Of a stretch of DNA of 5,833 nucleotides, positions 1 through 4,586 are shown piece after piece (the stretch's first letter is position 1; every line of letters starts with the position of its first letter). Source of the stretch: Parachlamydiaceae bacterium (GTDB lineage: Bacteria; Chlamydiota; Chlamydiia; Chlamydiales; Parachlamydiaceae); contig JACDGH010000178.1 of NCBI GenBank assembly GCA_013815395.1, positions 1-5,833 on the forward strand, read 5' to 3'. Both the position numbers and the translations under genes were made by a program. The notes below the pieces were generated by a model. The model was not told where the DNA came from. It ran no database searches and saw nothing but the letters and a program-made list of their open reading frames with translations.

Positions 1-163
1 GAGAGGTAGTAGCCTGCTCACTCAGTAACGCAAAAAAATCTTTCCCTATTTCTTCTTCTTTTGATGATGTTTTCTTCGTAGAATCACTGCGCAGTCGATC
101 TTGGCTTAAAATTAAACTTAAATCTAATTTTGAACCTAAAGGCTCTGCTGGCGTGGGTGTCAT
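1..163 (-). CDS. Unrecognised protein, N-terminal 54 residues only (gene runs off the left edge)
   Basis: An open minus-strand frame starts with ATG at 163-161 and continues to the window edge, so only the first 54 residues are visible. The start is chosen because GAGG lies about 7 bases upstream (171-174 read on the minus strand). An alternative in-frame ATG at 175-173 has only AT-rich sequence before it and no Shine-Dalgarno match. The peptide begins MTPTPAEPLGSKLDLS. It has a hydrophilic Ser/Thr/Lys/Glu-rich middle (STKKTSSKEEE, residues 28-38) and then an amphipathic stretch (KDFFALLSEQ, 41-50). There is no signal peptide or membrane segment in the visible part. A polar, Ser/Thr-rich N-terminus is compatible with a cytoplasmic protein or a type III secretion substrate, but this is weak inference and no family is recognised. 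The gene points away from the rest of the window and is divergent from the gene at 899. Confidence 0.6.
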   Translation of the reverse strand, partial: MTPTPAEPLGSKLDLSLILSQDRLRSDSTKKTSSKEEEIGKDFFALLSEQATTS

Positions 164-173
164 ATCCTGCCTC

Positions 174-207
174 ATTGATAATAAGGATTAATTGATAATA
201 AGGATTA
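174..207. repeat. Perfect 17-bp tandem duplication
   Basis: The unit ATTGATAATAAGGATTA occurs twice head to tail, at 174-190 and 191-207, with no mismatch. It lies immediately upstream of the minus-strand gene starting at 163, so it falls in that gene's leader or promoter region. The duplication brings an extra in-frame ATG (175-173) next to the leader, but that ATG has no ribosome binding site. It could be a simple slippage event or a duplicated regulatory site; the sequence alone does not decide. Confidence 0.85.
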
Positions 208-434
208 AAGGTATAAATTTAATTAATATTCTATTTTACAAATTCTAAGTAATTATTAAGTATTTTAGTATTTATTAATTATATGAAAAATCTAGATACT
301 AATGCAACATAGATTTAAAAATATTAGAATTGGAGGCGGGGGTTAGGGATTATTCGGCTAAGAGGAATGTAAAGTGTGAGAGGAACGATAAGGTGGAGCG
401 AAAAAACAATAAAAACGATATTAAAATGATAGTT
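208..434. other. Non-coding spacer: AT-rich stretch, then ACGATA-containing segment
   Basis: No convincing gene is seen on either strand. Positions about 215-320 are very AT-rich and probably hold the promoter of the minus-strand gene at 163, although no good paired -35/-10 could be fixed. From about 382 the sequence contains ACGATA words (AACGATAAGGTGG at 384-396, AAACGATA at 413-420). These are partly mirrored in inverse orientation to the right of the long palindrome (TATCGTT at 624-630, 633-639 and 650-656), suggesting that the repeat element extends, imperfectly, beyond its well-paired arms. Confidence 0.5.
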
Positions 435-621
435 CTGCTGATATACGTTTTAGAGGCTTAAGGGAAACGCAGAGACGGAGAGGAACGCAGAGACGCCGAG
501 AGCAAATCTATTTAAAGGTTAGTATCCTCACATTTTATTTATAAACACTCTATTTCCCTACGTCTCTGCGTTCCTCTCCGTCTCTGCGTTTCCCCTTAGC
601 CTCTAAAACGTATATCAGCGG
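435..621. repeat. Long inverted repeat, copy 1 (61-bp arms, 65-nt loop)
   Basis: The left arm at 435-495 pairs with the right arm at 561-621 at 58 of 61 positions, with a 65-base AT-rich loop (496-560). Each arm holds two copies of the 12-mer AACGCAGAGACG spaced 18 bases apart (466-477 and 484-495 in the left arm). The outer end reads GCTGATATACGTTTTAGAGG. The same terminal sequence and the same 18-base internal period occur in a second element at 4036-4266, so this is a dispersed family and not a chance hairpin. It contains no open frame of note and no transposase. The arms are too long for an ordinary terminator, and no T-tract follows on either side. It resembles a MITE or large REP/BIME-like palindrome. 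No clear target-site duplication was found. Confidence 0.85.
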
Positions 622-860
622 CCTATCGTTATTATCGTTATAACCATCTTATCGTTACTGTCGCTACTAGCATTATTAGCGCCAATAGATGATAGTTTGT
701 ATCGTTTCCAACGGTGTTATTCATCAAGAGCGCCAAAACTTATCCTCTCCTAATCTCTGCTAGTTCAACATTTTTTATATCAATAGATTCTCTATAGATT
801 CTCTGTTTTATGTTGACGTGCCTCACTTTCTTTCCAAATCCTCTTTTTTATTGTTTTTAT
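622..860. other. Non-coding spacer between the long palindrome and the gene at 899
   Basis: No gene is supported here. The segment starts with three TATCGTT words (624-630, 633-639, 650-656) that partly mirror ACGATA words left of the palindrome. An 11-bp tandem repeat ATAGATTCTCT lies at 783-793 and 794-804. The segment then becomes pyrimidine-rich (about 819-860), leading into the presumed promoter of the plus-strand gene at 899. Confidence 0.5.
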
Positions 861-878
861 TCAAAAAAAAATTAGAAT
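851..878 (+). promoter_or_regulatory. Possible sigma-70-type promoter for the gene at 899
   Basis: TTGTTT (851-856) and TAGAAT (873-878) are separated by 16 bases and each differs from consensus at one or two positions. Transcription would begin near 885, leaving a short leader that contains the ribosome binding site GAGG (889-892), six bases before the ATG at 899. The surroundings are very AT-rich, so chance matches are easy and this is only a candidate. Confidence 0.3.
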
Positions 879-898
879 GATTAGAAAAGAGGTATCAA

Positions 899-2917
899 AT
901 GAAAAAAATATTTATTGGTTTATCTGTAATCGCTCTTGGTATGGCGTCGTTCTCCCTATTGCAGCTAAGCCGAGAAGATACTGCGAGTGGGAGCGTGAAA
1001 TCCCTTTTAGCTTCCACCTTGGATGATGGTGATATTAAACTAATAAACTCTACTAACCCCGCTACTACCTCTGGAGATTCCTTTCCTTCAGTTCAAACGG
1101 ATGTTGAGATTCAAAAAGAATTAAATTTTCTTATATCTTTTGCGGATCAAGTGGGATTTAGCTACCAAGGTTCAGCAGGAGACTTAAATGGTTTGATTTT
1201 GCCTTTAAGCTATTATAGCACTGCTGATTATTGGGGAAAATATGTGGGTGAACTTCCAGGCAACGATTTGCATGTCGTTGATGTTTTTAATACGGATGAC
1301 TACACACTAAAACCCGCAAAAGATTCTCCCGGGGGCGATCTTCAAGTTGAAAGGTTGAATGTCTATAACGGGACGGATATTTATGACGCTGCTTGTTGGC
1401 AGATAGCTCTCGGATTATGTGGAAAAGCCGGCATAAAACATGCCTCAAATTTAGATTTATTTGATATTGCCGAAAATCAAGATCGACTCCTTCTGGCTGG
1501 ATTTGATGGCAACGCCACAAAAGAAGAGCCTGGCGCAAACCGCGCTATTACGCGTAAAGATGGAACCTTTAGCTATAACAGAAAATCCATCACCAATCCC
1601 ATTCAGGCTTACACCTTTCGCATGGTAACCCGCAATTGGCTTTCAACAGATCCATTTTTAAACACTTCCTATATGAAATACGTTACGGCCGAAGGTTTAC
1701 CTTCCAATTCGGAATATGAGCCTGGGAAAGTTTCTTGGATGGATTGGAAGCCCATCACAGGGGAAAATGCCTGGGCATATTTTATTGGACCTTTACAAAC
1801 GGCGCATTTGAAGCAGCAATCTCAAGGTGGAAAATTTATCCCACTGTCTTCTCAAGCCATTCAAAATGCCCTAGAAGTGCTTTTAGCTTTAAGAAGTATG
1901 CAATCGGAAATTGGAGGCATCTACTATGCTTGTGAAGGCTCACTTGGCAATCAAGGTGAAGAAGCTGTAAACCCTTATGAAGTGTCTGTAGAAAATAACG
2001 CTTCAGCCTTAGCCGGTTTAATGATTTTTCGGCAAATTCTGCAAGATGAATTGGACTTTGATACAGATCTTTCCTCAGAGCAAAAAGAGCAAGTTAAGAC
2101 GGCTTTAAGCGAAGTCAAGGGCACGCTGTTTGGAGGAAAAACACCTCAAGGCAAAGAAACAAAAGGTTTAATAGCTTTTTTTAAAAATCATGCTTGGGAT
2201 TCAAAAACGGGTATCTTCTATCAAGGCGGCGAAGCAAATCATCCTCGTTTAAACACTCTTTGGAAACCAACGGCTGAGCCAAAAGCTGTAGATGTGAGCA
2301 CTTGGGGCTTAGCAGTTTTAGGACAACCTCTTGTGGATTCTTGGTATGGATTCGGCTCTTCGTATCTGGTTTGGCAAAATGTGAAAGGCTGGGGAGGTTT
2401 TTTTGGACCGGATGGGGCGCTTTGGGGGGTGGGATATTCTAATCAAGATGGAAATGGAGTTAGCGGCAACTATGAAAAAGGGATTATGTCTGCCGAGTGG
2501 ACAGCCGGGGCTATTAATTTATTGCGTTGTTTAATTGCACAATACAAAGTGGCCACCACATCGTCGCTTTATTCCACAGCCGAGCAAACTCAAGCTTCTG
2601 AATATGTCGAAAGCTTGAAAAAAGATCACGATAGTATGTTTAAAAATGTTTTAAGTTTACGCAATGATCTTTATCCATTGTCAGTAGCTTATTCAGGCGT
2701 TCGTCCTGATAATTATGCTGGATTGATTCCAATTCCGGATGATAAACTTGCGTTTATATATGGAAGCAAGCGCTACATGATTCCGTTTGGATGGTTTGCT
2801 AATCCATTGCCGAGTACCACTTCCACCTCTTGGTTAATCATGCTTCATTATAATTTTAATCCTTTTAAGATTGGAGGGGACTACTTACCTTATGATTTTG
2901 AAGCGACAAAAAATTAA
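899..2917 (+). CDS. Exported six-hairpin ((alpha/alpha)6) glycosidase-like protein
   Basis: This 672-residue protein starts at ATG 899, supported by AAAAGAGG six bases upstream. Residues 1-23 form a signal peptide or anchor: a KK start followed by a hydrophobic run (IFIGLSVIALGMASFSLL). There is no lipobox cysteine, so it is probably exported by Sec to the periplasm or beyond. The body has the rhythm of (alpha/alpha)6-barrel carbohydrate enzymes: alternating helices with Trp/Gly/acid-rich loops such as GENAWAY (288-294), EIGGIYYACEG (337-347), VENNASALAGLMIF (364-377), VDVSTWGLAVLG (464-475), GWGGFFGPDG (497-506) and SAEWTAGAINLLR (531-543). Acidic residues in these loops (E289, E365, D465, E533) are candidate catalytic or sugar-binding residues, by inference. 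The last 90 residues are less typical. I cannot name a GH family or substrate; hydrolysis or binding of an alpha- or beta-glucan-like polysaccharide is a guess. The mutarotase-like gene downstream on the same strand supports a carbohydrate role. Confidence 0.7.
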   Translation: MKKIFIGLSVIALGMASFSLLQLSREDTASGSVKSLLASTLDDGDIKLINSTNPATTSGDSFPSVQTDVEIQKELNFLISFADQVGFSYQGSAGDLNGLILPLSYYSTADYWGKYVGELPGNDLHVVDVFNTDDYTLKPAKDSPGGDLQVERLNVYNGTDIYDAACWQIALGLCGKAGIKHASNLDLFDIAENQDRLLLAGFDGNATKEEPGANRAITRKDGTFSYNRKSITNPIQAYTFRMVTRNWLSTDPFLNTSYMKYVTAEGLPSNSEYEPGKVSWMDWKPITGENAWAYFIGPLQTAHLKQQSQGGKFIPLSSQAIQNALEVLLALRSMQSEIGGIYYACEGSLGNQGEEAVNPYEVSVENNASALAGLMIFRQILQDELDFDTDLSSEQKEQVKTALSEVKGTLFGGKTPQGKETKGLIAFFKNHAWDSKTGIFYQGGEANHPRLNTLWKPTAEPKAVDVSTWGLAVLGQPLVDSWYGFGSSYLVWQNVKGWGGFFGPDGALWGVGYSNQDGNGVSGNYEKGIMSAEWTAGAINLLRCLIAQYKVATTSSLYSTAEQTQASEYVESLKKDHDSMFKNVLSLRNDLYPLSVAYSGVRPDNYAGLIPIPDDKLAFIYGSKRYMIPFGWFANPLPSTTSTSWLIMLHYNFNPFKIGGDYLPYDFEATKN

Positions 2918-2937
2918 GATTTGATTATTCTGAGCTG

Positions 2938-3007
2938 TATACCTAAACGCATTCGAAAATCGGATTTCTCAAAGCCAAAATCCGATTTTCGAATGCGTTT
3001 AGGTATA
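2938..3007. repeat. Perfect 30-bp inverted repeat between the glycosidase-like and mutarotase-like genes
   Basis: The left arm (2938-2967, beginning TATACCTAAACGCATTCG) and the right arm (2978-3007) are exact reverse complements over 30 bases, with a 10-base loop (2968-2977). It begins 20 bases after the upstream stop codon and ends about 29 bases before the likely downstream start. As RNA it would form a very stable hairpin. No T-tract follows on either strand, so a classical intrinsic terminator is not well supported. Attenuation, a 3'-end stabiliser or a small dispersed palindrome are alternatives. Its sequence is unrelated to the long palindromes at 435 and 4036. Confidence 0.9.
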
Positions 3008-3009
3008 AT
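3004..3009 (+). promoter_or_regulatory. Possible -10 box at the edge of the 30-bp inverted repeat
   Basis: TATAAT matches the bacterial -10 consensus exactly and overlaps the last four bases of the hairpin's right arm. Transcription from it would begin near 3015, about 20 bases before the likely start codon of the mutarotase-like gene. No recognisable -35 element lies 16-18 bases upstream (that position falls inside the hairpin arm), so a real promoter here is uncertain. Confidence 0.25.
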
Positions 3010-3036
3010 TCAAAACCCAGAAAAGACGTGCTCAAT

Positions 3037-3918
3037 ATGCTTAACACAAATGCCATCGTTCTTAAAAATATGTCGCCTTCAAATGAATTACTGCAAGCAA
3101 CTTTTTTGCCGGATCAAGGCATGAATATGATCAGTTTTAAAAAAGGGGAACTTGAGGTTATCGACCAATCCACAATTCCTCTTTTCGAAGAGCGTTTTGC
3201 TGGATTAGGCGCTTTGATTGGCCCCCATTTTCATCGACGCCATCCTGCCATTCTTCCGAAAATACAGGATGAGTCTCTTTTCCCCCACATAGCACGCGTC
3301 AAAGCGCAAGGCGTGGCAGATCCGTTTTCGCATGGGATAGCTCGCTATGCACCCTGGAAGGCAACCTTCACCGATTCATCCGTGCAAGCAACTCTTTCGG
3401 GCAAAGACCTTTGGAATGGGGTTGCTTTAGCAGATTTGGAAGGGCAAAATTTTAAAATGAATTTTAAAGCTAACCTTACGTCTGTAGCTTTAGAAATAGA
3501 CTTCGATGTGGTGAGTGATACTGATTCATTAGTGGGAATTCATTATTACTATCATTTACCCAATGGCACGGGAACTGTTACTAGTGCGATTCAGTCTAAT
3601 TATATCGGACCAAATGGTAAAGAGGCTTTGCCTGATTTTATCCCTTTAAACAATCAAAATATGATGAATTTTGATCTTGGTAAAGAAGCGGATTTTACTT
3701 TTTATCCTTTTCCTAATCCAAGAGAGGCAAAGATCATCCTGGATACCGGTTTGTATCAACTAGAAACGATCTATTCATGTGCATCCCAGGAAAATTGTTG
3801 GCAACTTTATCATCCGAATGGGGCGTCTTTCGTGTGCGTCGAACCAATCAGTGCGCAGGACCCGCGCCATCCTAATCTCACTGCGAGTTCGTTGAAAATT
3901 GTTATTTCTATATTATAA
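3037..3918 (+). CDS. Galactose mutarotase / aldose 1-epimerase-like protein
   Basis: This protein of about 293 residues has no signal peptide or membrane segment, so it is probably cytoplasmic. It fits the galactose-mutarotase-like beta-sandwich superfamily, whose members interconvert sugar anomers or bind hexose (phosphates). Visible family landmarks, numbered from ATG 3037: an N-terminal strand pair ending FLPDQGMNMISF (23-34), GALIGPHFHRR (58-68), PFSHGIARYAPWK (96-108) with H99, a mid-protein GIHYYYHLP (167-175) with H169, and the C-terminal FVCVEPIS (265-272) with E269. In canonical enzymes two histidines and a C-terminal glutamate are catalytic, and H99, H169 and E269 are the likely equivalents by motif position. 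The length is slightly below the usual 300-350. The start is uncertain: GTG 3028 and ATG 3070 are in frame and none has a strong Shine-Dalgarno. ATG 3037 is preferred because AGAAAAG lies about 11 bases upstream and the first beta-strand is kept. It follows the glycosidase-like gene by 119 bases on the same strand. Confidence 0.75.
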   Translation: MLNTNAIVLKNMSPSNELLQATFLPDQGMNMISFKKGELEVIDQSTIPLFEERFAGLGALIGPHFHRRHPAILPKIQDESLFPHIARVKAQGVADPFSHGIARYAPWKATFTDSSVQATLSGKDLWNGVALADLEGQNFKMNFKANLTSVALEIDFDVVSDTDSLVGIHYYYHLPNGTGTVTSAIQSNYIGPNGKEALPDFIPLNNQNMMNFDLGKEADFTFYPFPNPREAKIILDTGLYQLETIYSCASQENCWQLYHPNGASFVCVEPISAQDPRHPNLTASSLKIVISIL

Positions 3919-3921
3919 TTG

Positions 3922-3946
3922 AAAAATAAATTATTAGTTTATTTTT
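3922..3946 (+). terminator. Weak all-AT hairpin after the mutarotase-like gene
   Basis: AAAAATAAA (3922-3930) and TTTATTTTT (3938-3946) are perfectly complementary around a 7-base loop, starting four bases after the stop codon. The stem has no G or C and the T-rich right arm doubles as the U-tract, so termination efficiency would be low. Its position is right for a terminator, but AT-rich spacers give such pairs by chance. Confidence 0.3.
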
Positions 3947-4035
3947 ATTCTTCAGCAAAGAGTTTGATAATATGCTTTTTAAGCCGTGGGCCTTTATAAG
4001 GAAATTCGTTTTCTTAAAAGCTATAGCTATTCCAT

Positions 4036-4266
4036 TAGGCTGCTCTTATACATTTTAGAGGCTTAGGGGGAAACGCAGAGACGCTGAGAAACGCGGGGAC
4101 GCAGAGGAATAAATGATTGATTATAAGTAATTTATATAGATTCATACAGTGGTTTAGAGGGCTTATTCACCTTCATATTGCTTGCTCTTCTGCTCCTCTG
4201 CGCCCCTGCGTCTCTCAGTGCCTCTGCGTTTACCCTTAAGTCTCTAAAACGTATAAGAGCGGCCTA
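4036..4266. repeat. Long inverted repeat, copy 2 (73-bp arms, 85-nt loop)
   Basis: The left arm 4036-4108 and right arm 4194-4266 pair at 63 of 73 positions around an 85-base loop (4109-4193). The termini (TAGGCYGCTCTTATACRTTTTAGAG) match those of the element at 435-621, and the same internal 12-mer recurs with an 18-base period (AACGCAGAGACG 4072-4083, AACGCGGGGACG 4090-4101). The loop is AT-rich and unlike that of copy 1. The arms have diverged more from each other than in copy 1, suggesting an older insertion or weaker arm homogenisation. There is no transposase and no convincing target-site duplication. A short open frame starting at 4178 lies across the right arm and is not considered a gene. 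Confidence 0.85.
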
Positions 4267-4267
4267 C

Positions 4268-4300
4268 CGGTATAGTCAAAGCTTTTATACCGTATATTTT
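4268..4300 (+). terminator. Small hairpin followed by a T-rich run
   Basis: CGGTATA (4268-4274) pairs with TATACCG (4286-4292) around an 11-base loop, followed by TATATTTT (4293-4300). It sits directly outside the right end of the copy 2 palindrome. It could end transcription from upstream or be incidental; the stem is short. Confidence 0.25.
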
Positions 4301-4453
4301 CGCCAATCTACATGTTTAATTTCACTCAATAAGTCTCTTATGTTTTTAATTGCTTGCAAAAAATGTACCCATCCAATTACGATATCTTTTTTGCTGCTTG
4401 GTCTGCTGTCAATCTGACGCAGCCACTTTTGCAAAAAATAGATTAGTCACTAT

Positions 4454-4540
4454 GGAAAGATGGCTGAGTGGCCGATAGCACGTCCCTGCTAAGGACGCAT
4501 ACTCGTAAGGGTATCGAGGGTTCGAATCCCTCTCTTTCCG
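4454..4540 (+). tRNA. tRNA-Ser (anticodon GCU)
   Basis: A complete class II tRNA fold can be drawn. The acceptor stem is GGAAAGA (4454-4460) with TCTTTCC (4533-4539) and discriminator G4540. The D-arm has GGC...GCC-type elements in TGGCTGAGTGGCCGATAGCA. The anticodon stem is CGTCC (4481-4485) with GGACG (4493-4497), and loop CTGCTAA carries anticodon GCT at 4488-4490. A long variable arm (4498-4515, ATAC pairing with GTAT) is typical of serine tRNAs. The T-arm is GAGGG-TTCGAAT-CCCTC (4516-4532). It decodes AGC and AGU codons. The 3' CCA is not encoded, so it must be added by tRNA nucleotidyltransferase. It is a single-gene unit, ended by the terminator at 4546-4586. Confidence 0.97.
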
Positions 4541-4545
4541 CATTA

Positions 4546-4586
4546 GAAGGCTTTGGGTAGGTAACTATCCAAAGCCTTTCTTTTTT
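4546..4586 (+). terminator. Strong intrinsic terminator of the tRNA-Ser gene
   Basis: A 14-bp stem (4547-4560 with 4565-4578, one G-T wobble) closes a GTAA tetraloop. After a spacer TC comes a run of six T (4581-4586). It starts six bases after the tRNA discriminator base. The T-run overlaps the stop codon (TTA on this strand, 4585-4587) of the convergent glycosyltransferase gene. The hairpin also lies just past that gene's stop on the minus strand, but there it lacks a good U-tract. Confidence 0.93.

Noticed and set aside
435..621. Copy 1 palindrome as a CRISPR array or an ordinary terminator
   Set aside because: The repeated 12-mers lie in inverted arms with a single loop, without regular unique spacers. 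Arms of 61 bp without a T-tract do not fit an intrinsic terminator.
813..841. TTGACG (813-818) as the -35 of a promoter for the gene at 899
   Set aside because: The sequence 16-18 bases downstream (around CAAATCC) is not a credible -10 box; the TTGTTT/TAGAAT pair closer to the gene is better, though still weak.
1287..1538. Minus-strand open frame of 83 codons inside the glycosidase-like gene
   Set aside because: It lies fully within the 672-residue coding region on the other strand, has no ribosome binding site and resembles no family.
2921..3124. Plus-strand open frame of 67 codons
   Set aside because: It runs through both arms of the 30-bp hairpin and overlaps the start of the well-supported mutarotase-like gene in another frame; it is a shadow frame.
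4178..4417. Plus-strand open frame of 79 codons with a hydrophobic start
   Set aside because: It begins in the loop of the copy 2 palindrome and runs through its right arm. The Ser/Ala/Leu-rich start is simply the translation of the TCTCTGCG-type repeat, there is no ribosome binding site, and no family resemblance is seen.
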